This document shows positions 7,756 to 15,838 of a stretch of DNA of 64,000 nucleotides, piece after piece. Position 1 is the stretch's first letter. Each line of letters opens with the position of its first letter. This stretch comes from Streptomyces peucetius (GTDB taxonomy: Bacteria > Actinomycetota > Actinomycetes > Streptomycetales > Streptomycetaceae): the NCBI RefSeq assembly GCF_025854275.1, contig NZ_CP107567.1, positions 4,960,001-5,024,000 of the forward strand. The letters run 5' to 3'. Position numbers and translations under genes: made by a program. Below the pieces are notes generated by a model. That model saw only the letters and a list, made by a program, of their open reading frames with translations, ran no database searches and had not been told where the DNA came from.

Positions 7756-9317
7756 CGTGCGTCCTCCTCTCCCCGTTCGTCGCTCCCGTCCGCCTCCGCG
7801 CTGTCCCCTTCGCCGCCGGAACGGGCCGAGACGTCGCGCGGCAGCCGCAGCACGAACACCGCGCCGTCGCCGTCGGGGGAGTTCGCCGCGGTGATGTCGC
7901 CGCCGTGGATGTGCGCGTTCTCCACGGCGATCGACAGTCCGAGACCGCTGCCCTCGGAACGCGGCCGTGACGCGCTCGCCTTGTAGAACCGGTCGAACAC
8001 GTGCGGCAGGACCTCCTCCGGAATGCCGGGGCCGTGGTCGCGCACCTCGATCACCAGCTCGTCGTCGGCGGGCCGCACGGACACCCGGACCGGGGAGCCG
8101 CCGTGCTTGAGCGCGTTGCCGATCAGGTTGGCCAGGATCACGTCCAGCCGGCGCGGGTCGAGCCGCGCCATGATGCCGCGCTCCGCGTCCAGCTCCACCG
8201 CGTCCAGCCAGGCACGGGCGTCGATGCAGGCGGTGACCTGGTCGGCGACGTCCACCGTGTCCAGCACGAGCCGTGCGGTACCCGCGTCGAAGCGGGTGAC
8301 CTCCATCAGGTTCTCCACCAGGTCGTACAGCCGCCGGGTCTCGCTGACCACCAGGTTCACGGCCGGCGCGATCATCGGGTCGAGGCTGTCCGCCTCGTCC
8401 TCCAGCACCTCGGTGACGGCGGTCAGCGCGGTCAGCGGGGTGCGCAGCTCGTGCGACATGTCGGCGACGAAGCGCCGGCTGGACTCGTCCCGGGCGCTCA
8501 TGTCGGCGACCTTCTTCTCCAGCGCCGCCGCCGTCTTGTTGAACGTCCTCGACAGTTCGGCGAGTTCGTCCGTGCCGGAGACCCGCAGGCGGGTGTCGAG
8601 CTTGCCCTCGCCGAGCTGCCTGGCGGCCTCGCCCAGCCGGTGCACCGGCCGCAGCACGGTCGTCGCCGCGGCCTGCGCGAGCAGCGCGGAGCCGACGAGC
8701 GCGAGCAGGGTGGCGATGCCGAGCGACCAGGCGAGCGAGTTGAGGTCCTGGCGCTCCTGGTCGAGCGACTTGAACATGTAGCCGGTCGGCCCGCCGCCGA
8801 TGATCCGCGTGCCGCCCACCAGGTACGGCGTGCCGCCGCGCTCGGTGCGCTGCCAGAACAGGTGGTAGGGGACCGAGTTGCCCGCGGCGATCTCCTGCCG
8901 GTCGTCGACCGCGTCCCGCAGCGACTGCGGCACGTCCTTCATGGTGAAGGTGTCCGGGTCGGAGACGCCGGCGATCGGCTTGCCCTCCGCGCGTTCGCCG
9001 ATCAGCAGCACGCTGTAGCCCTTGTCGCCGTCCGCCATCCGCTCGGCGGTCCGCTGCAGCTCTTCCTGCGTGGGCCGCAGCGGCAGCGTGGCGGCACGGG
9101 TCTGCATGTCCTGCCGGAAGTCGTCGAGTGCCGCGTCCTGCGTACGGGTCAGCACCGCCTCGCGGTTGAGCCAGTACGCGATGCCCGACGCGGAAACGGC
9201 CGCCGTGAGCGCGACGAGCCCGAAGACCACCACCAGGCGCAGCCGCAGACTGGTCAGGCGGATGCCGACGAGAATGCCGCGTCGTGGCCCGCCGGCCTCC
9301 TCGGTACCACGGCTCAC
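7752..9317 (-). CDS. afsQ2: AfsQ2 sensor histidine kinase
   Basis: 521 residues from the GTG at 9317; an in-frame ATG at 9383 would add 22 residues overlapping afsQ1 and is less likely. Order of parts: TM1 (about 25-48), an extracytoplasmic sensor domain of ~150 residues, TM2 (about 195-218), HAMP (to ~268), HisKA with DMSHELRTPLTAL (phospho-accepting His289), and HATPase with NLIGNALKHG, VRDHGPGIPEEV and GSGLGLSIAVENAH. Partner of AfsQ1. The pair governs antibiotic onset and nitrogen-related genes under glutamate-rich conditions in S. coelicolor. The ligand is unknown. It is followed by the GTGA-coupled lipoprotein gene. Confidence 0.95.
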   Translation of the reverse strand: MSRGTEEAGGPRRGILVGIRLTSLRLRLVVVFGLVALTAAVSASGIAYWLNREAVLTRTQDAALDDFRQDMQTRAATLPLRPTQEELQRTAERMADGDKGYSVLLIGERAEGKPIAGVSDPDTFTMKDVPQSLRDAVDDRQEIAAGNSVPYHLFWQRTERGGTPYLVGGTRIIGGGPTGYMFKSLDQERQDLNSLAWSLGIATLLALVGSALLAQAAATTVLRPVHRLGEAARQLGEGKLDTRLRVSGTDELAELSRTFNKTAAALEKKVADMSARDESSRRFVADMSHELRTPLTALTAVTEVLEDEADSLDPMIAPAVNLVVSETRRLYDLVENLMEVTRFDAGTARLVLDTVDVADQVTACIDARAWLDAVELDAERGIMARLDPRRLDVILANLIGNALKHGGSPVRVSVRPADDELVIEVRDHGPGIPEEVLPHVFDRFYKASASRPRSEGSGLGLSIAVENAHIHGGDITAANSPDGDGAVFVLRLPRDVSARSGGEGDSAEADGSDERGEEDAR

Positions 9318-9348
9318 CGGGCGGTCCCGTTCCGCGGGTGCGCGTCGG

Positions 9349-10026
9349 TCACTGCGGGACGTCCAGCCGGTAGCCCACGCCACGCACCGTGCGGATCAAG
9401 GTCGGTGAGGACGGCACGTCCTCCACCTTCGCCCGCAGCCGCTGCACACACGCGTCCACCAGACGCGAGTCGCCGAGGTAGTCGTGCTCCCACACCAGCC
9501 GCAGCAGCTGCTGGCGCGACAGCGCCTGTCCGGGCCGGCGGCTCAACTCCAGCAGGAGACGCAGCTCGGTCGGCGTGAGCTGCAGATCCTCGCCGTTCTT
9601 GGTGACCGTCATCGCCGAACGGTCGATCACCAGGGAGCCGAACGTCGCCGAGTCGGTCGACTCCCGCTCGCCACGCCGCAGTACGGCACGGATACGGGCG
9701 TCCAGCACCCGCCCCTGGACCGGCTTGACGACATAGTCGTCGGCACCCGACTCCAGACCCACCACGACGTCGATGTCGTCGCTGCGGGCGGTCAGCAGGA
9801 TGATCGGCAACTGGTCGGTGCGCCTGATCCGGCGGCACACCTCGAAACCGTCGATCCCGGGCAGCATCACATCCAGCACGATCAGATCCGGCCGCTGCTC
9901 ACGCAGCAGTTTCAGGCCGTCCTCGCCCGTCGCCGCGGTGGCCACTCGGTGGCCCTGGCGTGACAGGGAGAGTTCGAGGGCCGTGCGGATGGCGTCGTCG
10001 TCCTCGATCAGCAACAGGAAAGGCAC
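9349..10026 (-). CDS. afsQ1: AfsQ1 response regulator
   Basis: 225 residues from the GTG at 10026. An ATG 9 nt upstream (10035) is possible, but the GTG start gives the length and Asp52 numbering known for S. coelicolor AfsQ1. Receiver domain: LLIEDDDAIR, phospho-acceptor in LIVLDVMLPG (Asp52), switch Thr in ILLTAR, Lys in DYVVKP. An OmpR/PhoB winged helix follows (LTPTELRLLLELSR, SRLVDACVQRLRAK, IRTVRGVGYRLDV). It is the first gene of afsQ1-afsQ2-lipoprotein, divergent from sigQ. A perfect AfsQ1 recognition element lies between them (10107-10122), implying control of both directions. Confidence 0.96.
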   Translation of the reverse strand: MPFLLLIEDDDAIRTALELSLSRQGHRVATAATGEDGLKLLREQRPDLIVLDVMLPGIDGFEVCRRIRRTDQLPIILLTARSDDIDVVVGLESGADDYVVKPVQGRVLDARIRAVLRRGERESTDSATFGSLVIDRSAMTVTKNGEDLQLTPTELRLLLELSRRPGQALSRQQLLRLVWEHDYLGDSRLVDACVQRLRAKVEDVPSSPTLIRTVRGVGYRLDVPQ

Positions 10027-10106
10027 GGGGGTCATTCTGGCCCATGGGAAGCCCCAGTTCGACTCCCCGGGTCCAAGGGACCCTCATGCACACGACTCCT
10101 CCCCTT

Positions 10107-10122
10107 GTGACGCGCCTGTGAC
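10107..10122. promoter_or_regulatory. AfsQ1 box GTGAC-N6-GTGAC
   Basis: The site matches the published AfsQ1 consensus GTnAC-n6-GTnAC at all fixed positions (GTGAC GCGCCT GTGAC). It sits ~85 bp from the sigQ start and ~81 bp from the afsQ1 start. Confidence 0.85.
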
Positions 10123-10207
10123 AGTCGGCGGACACCCCCATGAAAGAGCCCGGGCAAGCTTCTTGGCACACGGAACGAAACAGACTCCACTCGACGGGGG
10201 GCGCGGG

Positions 10208-10999
10208 ATGAACGCACTGCACAGCACCACCTCAAGCGCAGTTGTGACACGTCTCCACGACGTCACCGTCGTGCGGAGCACCGAGAAGTCCGGCGCCGCT
10301 GGGGGTACCTCCCTGCTCGGGCGCAGCCCTGAGCATGGGGGAGGGCGGGGGTGCGTTCGCGGCGCCGGGCGTCAGCACAAGCCGTCGTCCGCGGAGCAGG
10401 GGCGCAAGCCCTACATGACGGTGGTTGACGCAACCGCGGCGGCAAGCGGGACGGCGGCCGGGGAGCGGACGTCCTGCTCGGAGGCCGAGTTCACGGCCTA
10501 CGTCCAGGAACGCCGCGCCTCCCTGTACGCGACCGCCTACCACCTGACCGGCGACCGCTACGAGGCCGAGGACCTGCTGCAGAGCGCGCTCTTCTCCACG
10601 TACCGGGCCTGGGACCGGATCAGTGACAAGGCGGCGGTCGGGGGCTATCTGCGCCGCACGATGACGAACCTGCACATCAGCGCCTGGCGCCGGCGCAAGC
10701 TCAACGAGTACCCCACGGAGGAGCTGCCGGAGACGGCCGGCGACACCGACGCGATGCGCGGCACCGAGCTGCGCGCGGTCCTGTGGCAGGCGCTCGCCAG
10801 GCTCCCCGAGCTCCAGCGGACGATGTTGGTCCTGCGCTACTACGAGGGCCGCACCGACCCGGAGATCGCGGACATCCTGGACATCAGTGTCGGCACGGTC
10901 AAGTCGAGCATCTGGCGGTCGCTCCGCCGGCTGCGCGAGGACGACGTCCTCAGCTTCGGCCGTGACGAGGAAGAGTCCTTCGGCGAGCTGGTGGCCTGA
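10208..10999 (+). CDS. sigQ: ECF-type RNA polymerase sigma factor SigQ
   Basis: 263 residues from the ATG at 10208, which has a G-rich ribosome site. A second in-frame ATG at 10415 (MTVVDATAAA) would give 194 residues and avoids an intergenic-type repeat that lies inside the longer N terminus (10300-10345). Region 2 is AEFTAYVQERRASLYATAYH with AEDLLQSALFSTYRAW; region 4 is LPELQRTMLVLRYYEGRTDPE plus SVGTVKSSIWRSLRRLRED. It has the SigE/SACE-like actinobacterial ECF pattern. sigQ is a known AfsQ1 target with a repressive role in antibiotic production in S. coelicolor. Divergent from afsQ1. Confidence 0.92.
   Translation: MNALHSTTSSAVVTRLHDVTVVRSTEKSGAAGGTSLLGRSPEHGGGRGCVRGAGRQHKPSSAEQGRKPYMTVVDATAAASGTAAGERTSCSEAEFTAYVQERRASLYATAYHLTGDRYEAEDLLQSALFSTYRAWDRISDKAAVGGYLRRTMTNLHISAWRRRKLNEYPTEELPETAGDTDAMRGTELRAVLWQALARLPELQRTMLVLRYYEGRTDPEIADILDISVGTVKSSIWRSLRRLREDDVLSFGRDEEESFGELVA
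10300..10345. repeat. GGTACCTCCC...GGGGGAGG hairpin repeat inside the sigQ 5' region
   Basis: An imperfect inverted repeat, CCTCCC-TGCTC-GGG paired with CCC-TGAGCA-GGGGGAGG, of the kind commonly found between streptomycete genes. It falls within the long form of sigQ, encoding GGTSLLGRSPEHGGG, a stretch with no sigma-factor homology. Confidence 0.5.
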
Positions 11000-11238
11000 A
11001 GGCAACGGGGGAAACACGGGGGAGCACGGGGGCCGTCGTTTCGGGGGAGACGGCGGAGGATCCACGGGGGACACGGGGATCCACGTGGTACGGAGCGGGG
11101 TCGGACAGACCGGGGGGTTCTGTCCGGCCCCGCTTCCGTGTCCGCGCGCGGAGTTCGGGCTTCCGCCGGGCTGCTTCCGTGCCGGGGGCCGGCCTTACGC
11201 CGGGCGGTCCCGTGTCCGGGGCCGGGCCCGGCCCTCCT

Positions 11239-11886
11239 TCAGACCGCTGACGCGCTCGCGCTCGGGGCCGGCCTGACGCGCCGGCCGGCCGCCGCGGCCG
11301 TGAGGCGGTTCAGCGCCTCGTCCTTGCCGCAGGGGTGCGCGCCCAGCCCGGCCTGGCGGGCGACGATGCCGCGCTCCGCACGCATCAGGCGCCAGCCGCG
11401 GCGCAGCAGGAACGGAACGGACTTGCGGCCCTCGCGCAGATCCCGCGCCAGCCGGCGGCGGAACGTCGTGGACGGCCGGCCGCGCAGGCACAGGGCGTCG
11501 GCGAGGACGCCCAGCTCCTCGCAGCGGCGCACGACGTCGGCCGCGAAGATGCCCTCCGCGACGAACAGCGGTGTGCGGGCGATGTCGAGCGTCTCGGTCC
11601 CCGTCCGGGAACTGGTGGCGAGGTCGTACACCGGCACGGCGGTCCGGCCGCTGCGGCACAGCTCCGCTATCGCCGCGACCGCGGCGTCCGCGTCCCAGGA
11701 GGACGGTGAGTCCCAGTCGATGTCCGTGCTGCCCGTCACCAGTGGAAGCGTCGGGTCGTTGCCCTCTTTGTAGAAGTCGTCCAGGCGCAGGACCGGCAGG
11801 CCGGTGCGGGCGGCGAGAGAGGACTTTCCGGAACCTGAGGGGCCCGCGAGCAGCACGACGCGGGTCGGGATGGGTTGGGAACTCAC
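11239..11886 (-). CDS. Uridine kinase-like P-loop NTPase
   Basis: 215 residues from the GTG at 11886 (VSSQPIPTRVVLLAG); longer in-frame versions lack a ribosome site. Walker A is GPSGSGKS near residue 17, followed by LPVLRLDDFYKEG with the Asp/Tyr pair typical of uridine kinase/phosphoribulokinase proteins. Later come FVAEGIFAAD (Walker B region) and an Arg-rich lid (RRRLARDLREGRKS). It probably phosphorylates a nucleoside or related small molecule. The substrate is inferred only from family and from the surrounding nucleoside genes. Convergent with sigQ across a 239-bp G-rich gap. Confidence 0.75.
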   Translation of the reverse strand: MSSQPIPTRVVLLAGPSGSGKSSLAARTGLPVLRLDDFYKEGNDPTLPLVTGSTDIDWDSPSSWDADAAVAAIAELCRSGRTAVPVYDLATSSRTGTETLDIARTPLFVAEGIFAADVVRRCEELGVLADALCLRGRPSTTFRRRLARDLREGRKSVPFLLRRGWRLMRAERGIVARQAGLGAHPCGKDEALNRLTAAAAGRRVRPAPSASASAV

Positions 11887-12005
11887 GGGAGACAAGTGTG
11901 ACGCATGAACGGGCGCCGGGAACCCCTCGGTCCCCCGGTTGGTACGAGCGTCACAACCTCGACTACGTAACGTACGCAAGCGACCACGCGATTGGCTGGG
12001 AAATC

Positions 12006-12368
12006 ATGGCTCGTCACGCAGCTTCCAAGAACCGTCACCGCGCCCTGCTGCGCGCCGGACTGACCTTCGCCGCGGCGGGCGCCGCGGTCGGCGCGGGCGG
12101 GGCGGCGGCCCATGCGGCGCCGCCCGCGCCGCTGGGCGCGGTGACCGGGCTGGTCGGCAACTCGGTGAGCGGGGTCAGCGAGCTCAAGAGTCTTCAGCTG
12201 CACCCGCTGGCGAACACCAGTGTCGACCCGCTGGACAACACGGTGGGCACTCAGGTCGCCGACTTCAAGCCGGTCAGCACCGCGATCGCGACGGACCACA
12301 TCACCAAGGGCCAGGCGCTCGAGGACCTGCCGGTGGCGGGCCCGGTCGTCGGCGGGCTGCTGCCGTAG
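12006..12368 (+). CDS. Small Ala-rich secreted protein
   Basis: 120 residues from the ATG at 12006. The signal peptide is RHRALLRAGLTFAAAGAAVG plus an Ala-rich end cleaved near AHA-APP. The mature ~85 residues contain PLGAVTGLVGNSVSGVSELK, SVDPLDNTVGTQVADFKPVS and the ending VAGPVVGGLLP. No catalytic motif or cysteine is seen. Size, signal peptide and glycine tail resemble the protein at 4823. A 14-bp stem terminator follows directly. Likely exported to the cell envelope or medium; function unknown. Confidence 0.75.
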   Translation: MARHAASKNRHRALLRAGLTFAAAGAAVGAGGAAAHAAPPAPLGAVTGLVGNSVSGVSELKSLQLHPLANTSVDPLDNTVGTQVADFKPVSTAIATDHITKGQALEDLPVAGPVVGGLLP

Positions 12369-12380
12369 CCGTCCATGGAA

Positions 12381-12416
12381 GAAGCCCCTGCCTCCGGACG
12401 GAGAGGCAGGGGCTTC
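12381..12416. terminator. Bidirectional hairpin terminator
   Basis: GAAGCCCCTGCCTC / GAGGCAGGGGCTTC, perfect 14-bp stem with 8-nt loop, between the convergent small secreted protein gene and the aldehyde dehydrogenase-like gene. Confidence 0.9.
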
Positions 12417-12448
12417 GGCCTGTGGGCGTCGGTACGCCGGACCGGGCG

Positions 12449-13345
12449 TCAGTACGCCGAACCGGAGGCGCCGAGCGAACCCGTCGGGTGCCAGACCGTC
12501 TTCGTCTCCAGGAACGCCGTCAGACGGTGCGTGCCGGGGTCGGCCGGCCAGTCGTTGTCCACAGCCTGGGGACGCAGGACGCGCTTCAGGTTGTCCGCCG
12601 CCGCGATCTCGAGCTCCTTCGCCAGGACCTCGTCCGCGCCGGTCAGGTCGATGCCGTTGACGTCCTGGTGCGCGGCGAGCGGCGTCGCGATCTCGGCCGT
12701 ACGGCCGGAGAGCACGTTCACCACACCGCCGGGCAGGTCGGAGGTGGCCAGCACCTCGCCCAGGGAGAGCGCCGGGAGAGGCGCCTTCTCCGAGGCGATC
12801 ACGATCACGGTGTTGCCGGCCGCGATGACGGGGGCGACGACCGAGACGAGCCCGAGGAACGACGACTCCTGCGGCGCGACGACCGTCACGACGCCCGTCG
12901 GCTCCGGGGTGGAGAGATTGAAGAACGGGCCCGCGACCGGGTTCGCCCCGCCCACGACCTGAGCGATCTTGTCCGTCCAGCCCGCGTACCAGACCCAGCG
13001 GTCGATCGCCGCGTCGACGACGGCCGCCGCCTTCGACTTCGACAGGCCCTCGGACTGCGCGACCTCGCGGACGAACTGCTCCTTGCGGCCCTCCAGCATC
13101 TCGGCGATGCGGTAGAGGATCTGGCCGCGGTTGTACGCCGTGGCACCCGACCAGCCGCCGAACGCCTTGCGGGCGGCGACGACCGCGTCACGCGCGTCCT
13201 TGCGGGAGGAGAGCGGCACGTTGGCCAGCCACTTGCCCTTCGAGTCCGTCACCTCGTACACCCGGCCGCTCTCGGAGCGGGGGAACTTGCCCCCGACGTA
13301 CAGCTTGTAGGTCTTGAAGACGCTCAGACGCATCGGCTCAGACAT
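12449..13345 (-). CDS. Short, catalytically incomplete aldehyde dehydrogenase-like protein
   Basis: 298 residues from the ATG at 13345, overlapping the end of the upstream aldehyde dehydrogenase by 8 bp. It has the NAD-binding half of an ALDH (LYVGGKFPRSESGR, ARDAVVAARKAFGGW, GVVTVVAPQESSFLGLVSVVAPVIAAGNTVIV, LPGGVVNVLSG, GIDLTGAD). It stops before any region with the catalytic Cys, and the general-base Glu motif is absent. This matches the vestigial second ALDH domain of the ALDH16 class. Here it is a separate gene translated right after the complete enzyme, so it may be a structural or regulatory partner. Third gene of deoC-ALDH-ALDH-like. Confidence 0.8.
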   Translation of the reverse strand: MSEPMRLSVFKTYKLYVGGKFPRSESGRVYEVTDSKGKWLANVPLSSRKDARDAVVAARKAFGGWSGATAYNRGQILYRIAEMLEGRKEQFVREVAQSEGLSKSKAAAVVDAAIDRWVWYAGWTDKIAQVVGGANPVAGPFFNLSTPEPTGVVTVVAPQESSFLGLVSVVAPVIAAGNTVIVIASEKAPLPALSLGEVLATSDLPGGVVNVLSGRTAEIATPLAAHQDVNGIDLTGADEVLAKELEIAAADNLKRVLRPQAVDNDWPADPGTHRLTAFLETKTVWHPTGSLGASGSAY

Positions 13346-14774
13346 CGAGGTAGGCCTCCAGACCGTGGCGGCCGCCCTCGCGACCGAAGCCCGACTCCTT
13401 GTAGCCGCCGAACGGCGAGGTCGGGTCGAACTTGTTGAACGTGTTGGCCCACACCACACCCGCGCGGAGCTTGTTCGCCACCGCGAGGATCCGGGAGCCC
13501 TTCTCCGTCCAGATGCCGGCGGACAGGCCGTACTGGCTGTTGTTGGCCTTGGCGACCGCCTCGTCCGGGGTGCGGAACGTCAGCACGGACAGCACCGGGC
13601 CGAAGATCTCGTCGCGGGCGATCCGGTGCGCCTGGGTGACGTTCGTGAACAGCGTCGGCGCGAACCAGTAGCCCGAGGACGGCAGCTCGCACGCCGGGGA
13701 CCAGCGCTCCGCGCCCTCCGCCTCGCCCGCCTCGACGAGCGTGGTGATCCGGGAGAGCTGCTCCTCGGAGTTGATCGCGCCGATGTCGGTGTTCTTGTCG
13801 AGCGGGTCGCCGAGGCGCAGCGTGGACAGCCGGCGCTTCAGCGAGTCGAGCAGCTCGTCCTGGACCGACTCCTGGACCAGCAGACGCGATCCCGCGCAGC
13901 AGACCTGGCCCTGGTTGAAGAAGATGCCGTTGACGATGCCCTCGACGGCCTGGTCGATCGGAGCGTCGTCGAAGACGATGTTGGCGCCCTTGCCGCCGAG
14001 CTCCAGGGTGACCTTCTTCCGCGTGCCGGCGACCTCGCGGGCGATGGCCTTGCCGACCGCGGTCGAGCCGGTGAAGGCGACCTTGTTCACATCCGGGTGC
14101 GCGACGAGCGCGGCACCGGTGTCCCCGTAGCCGGGAAGGATGTTGACCACGCCGTTCGGCAGGCCGGCCTGGCGGCAGATGTCGGCGAAGAACAGCGCGG
14201 ACAGCGGCGTCGTCTCGGCGGGCTTGAGGACCACCGTGTTGCCGGTGGCCAGCGCCGGGGCGATCTTCCACGCCAGCATCAGCAGCGGGAAGTTCCACGG
14301 GATGACCTGGCCGGCGACGCCCAGCGGACGAGGGTTCGCCCCGTACCCGGCGTGGTCGAGCTTGTCGGCCCAGCCCGCGTAGTAGAAGAAGTGCGCGGCG
14401 ACCAGCGGGAGGTCCGCGTCGCGGGTCTCCTTGATCGGCTTGCCGTTGTCCAGCGTCTCCAGGACGGCCAGCTCACGGCTGCGCTCCTGGATGATCCGCG
14501 CGATACGGAACAGGTACTTGGCCCGCTCGGCGCCGGGCAGCGCCGACCACTTGGCGAACGCCTTGCGGGCGGCCTTCACCGCGCGGTCCACGTCCTCCGC
14601 GCCCGCCCGGGCGACTTCGGAGAGGACCTCCTCGCTCGACGGCGAGACGGTCTTGAAGACCTTGCCGTCGGCGGCGTCGGTGAACTCGCCGTCGATGAAC
14701 AGCCCGTACGACGGGGCGATGTCGACGATCGACCGCGACTCGGGTGCGGGTGCGTATTCGAATACGGAAGCCAT
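13338..14774 (-). CDS. Aldehyde dehydrogenase
   Basis: 478 residues from the ATG at 14774, five nucleotides after the deoC stop. A longer in-frame extension reads antisense-like sequence inside deoC and is rejected. Complete NAD(P)-dependent ALDH: Asn161 (IPWNFP), cofactor motif GSTAVGKAIA, base Glu258 (LELGGKGANIVF) and nucleophile Cys292 (GQVCCAGSR). Lying in an operon with deoxyribose-phosphate aldolase, it most simply oxidises the acetaldehyde that DeoC releases. The following gene encodes a truncated ALDH, so the pair looks like a split ALDH16-type enzyme. Confidence 0.92.
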   Translation of the reverse strand: MASVFEYAPAPESRSIVDIAPSYGLFIDGEFTDAADGKVFKTVSPSSEEVLSEVARAGAEDVDRAVKAARKAFAKWSALPGAERAKYLFRIARIIQERSRELAVLETLDNGKPIKETRDADLPLVAAHFFYYAGWADKLDHAGYGANPRPLGVAGQVIPWNFPLLMLAWKIAPALATGNTVVLKPAETTPLSALFFADICRQAGLPNGVVNILPGYGDTGAALVAHPDVNKVAFTGSTAVGKAIAREVAGTRKKVTLELGGKGANIVFDDAPIDQAVEGIVNGIFFNQGQVCCAGSRLLVQESVQDELLDSLKRRLSTLRLGDPLDKNTDIGAINSEEQLSRITTLVEAGEAEGAERWSPACELPSSGYWFAPTLFTNVTQAHRIARDEIFGPVLSVLTFRTPDEAVAKANNSQYGLSAGIWTEKGSRILAVANKLRAGVVWANTFNKFDPTSPFGGYKESGFGREGGRHGLEAYLDV

Positions 14775-14779
14775 GATGA

Positions 14780-15727
14780 TCAGTCCACCGTCACGTAGTC
14801 GGGGCCGGAGTAGCGGCCGGTCGCCAGCTTCTGCCGCTGCATCAGCAGGTCGTTGAGCAGGCTCGACGCGCCGAAGCGGAACCAGTGGCTGTCCAGCCAG
14901 TCCTCGCCCGTGGTCTCGTTCACCAGGACCAGGAACTTGATGGCGTCCTTGGCTGTACGGATACCGCCGGCGGGCTTCACGCCCACCTGTACCCCAGTCT
15001 GCTCCCGGAAGTCCCGGACGGCCTGCAGCATCAGCAGGGTGTTCGCCGGGGTCGCGTTCACCGCGACCTTTCCGGTCGACGTCTTGATGAAGTCCGCGCC
15101 GGCGATCATGCCGAGCCACGACGCACGGCGGATGTTGTCGTACGTGGAGAGCTCGCCGGTCTCGAAGATGACCTTGAGCCTGGCGCTGCCGGAGGCCTCC
15201 TTCACCGCCCGGATCTCCTCGTACACCTTCATGTAGTCGCCCGCCAGGAAGGCGCCGCGGTCGATCACCATGTCGATCTCGTCCGCCCCGGCGGCGACCG
15301 CGTCACGGACGTCCGCGATCTTCACGGGGAGAGCGGCGCGGCCGGCCGGGAAGGCGGTGGCCACGGAGGCGACCTTGACGTCGGAGCCCTTCAGGGCCTC
15401 CTTGGCGGTCGCCACCATGTCGGGGTAGACGCAGACCGCGGCGGTCGTCGGGGTGGTGCGGTCGGTCGGGTCGGGGTTGACGGCCTTGGCGGCGAGCGCC
15501 CGGACCTTGCCCGGGGTGTCCGCGCCTTCGAGCGTCGTCAGGTCGATCATGGAGATGGCCAGATCGATGGCGTACGCCTTGGCCGTGGTCTTGATGGAAC
15601 GCGTGCCGAGGGACGCCGCGCGACCTTCCAGACCGACGGCGTCGACGCCGGGCAGCCCGTGCAGGAAGCGGCGCAGAGTGCTGTCGGACGCGGTCACGTC
15701 GGCGAATGCGGGTGCGGTGGTGGGCAT
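14780..15727 (-). CDS. deoC: Deoxyribose-phosphate aldolase
   Basis: 315 residues from the ATG at 15727. Class I aldolase splitting 2-deoxyribose-5-phosphate into glyceraldehyde-3-phosphate and acetaldehyde. Active-site lysines are visible: Lys185 (LKVIFETG), the Schiff-base Lys215 (FIKTSTGK) and Lys251 (VKPAGGIRT). Asp153-type acid region reads ADEIDMVIDRGAFLAGD. The N terminus is ~50 residues longer than in E. coli DeoC, as in other actinobacteria. First gene of deoC-ALDH-ALDH-like; the CTACGCGCGTAG operator lies 20-31 nt upstream, between a TGTACA -35 and a TATGCT -10. Confidence 0.95.
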   Translation of the reverse strand: MPTTAPAFADVTASDSTLRRFLHGLPGVDAVGLEGRAASLGTRSIKTTAKAYAIDLAISMIDLTTLEGADTPGKVRALAAKAVNPDPTDRTTPTTAAVCVYPDMVATAKEALKGSDVKVASVATAFPAGRAALPVKIADVRDAVAAGADEIDMVIDRGAFLAGDYMKVYEEIRAVKEASGSARLKVIFETGELSTYDNIRRASWLGMIAGADFIKTSTGKVAVNATPANTLLMLQAVRDFREQTGVQVGVKPAGGIRTAKDAIKFLVLVNETTGEDWLDSHWFRFGASSLLNDLLMQRQKLATGRYSGPDYVTVD

Positions 15728-15746
15728 GGTCACCAGATGAGCATAT

Positions 15747-15758
15747 CTACGCGCGTAG
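15747..15758. promoter_or_regulatory. Operator palindrome CTACGCGCGTAG, copy 2 (deoC)
   Basis: Perfect 12-bp palindrome placed inside the spacer of a likely sigma-HrdB promoter on the minus strand (TGTACA, 18 nt, TATGCT). The position suits repression by blocking RNA polymerase. It is also in the divergent promoter of the PH-domain gene. Confidence 0.75.
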
Positions 15759-15838
15759 CGACCTGTACAGGGGGCACGGTGTGATACGTGCCGGACGCCG
15801 CGGCGGGGCGCGCCCGTGTGTGCGGCAGAATCGGAACC

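Noticed and set aside
7752..9383. ATG start of afsQ2 at 9383
   Set aside because: It would overlap afsQ1 by 35 bp and add a non-conserved N terminus; the GTG at 9317 after the afsQ1 stop is simpler. Not excluded.
13338..15119. N-terminal extension of the aldehyde dehydrogenase into deoC
   Set aside because: The extra 115 residues are low-complexity shadow of deoC in another frame; the ATG at 14774 directly follows the deoC stop and starts a normal ALDH.
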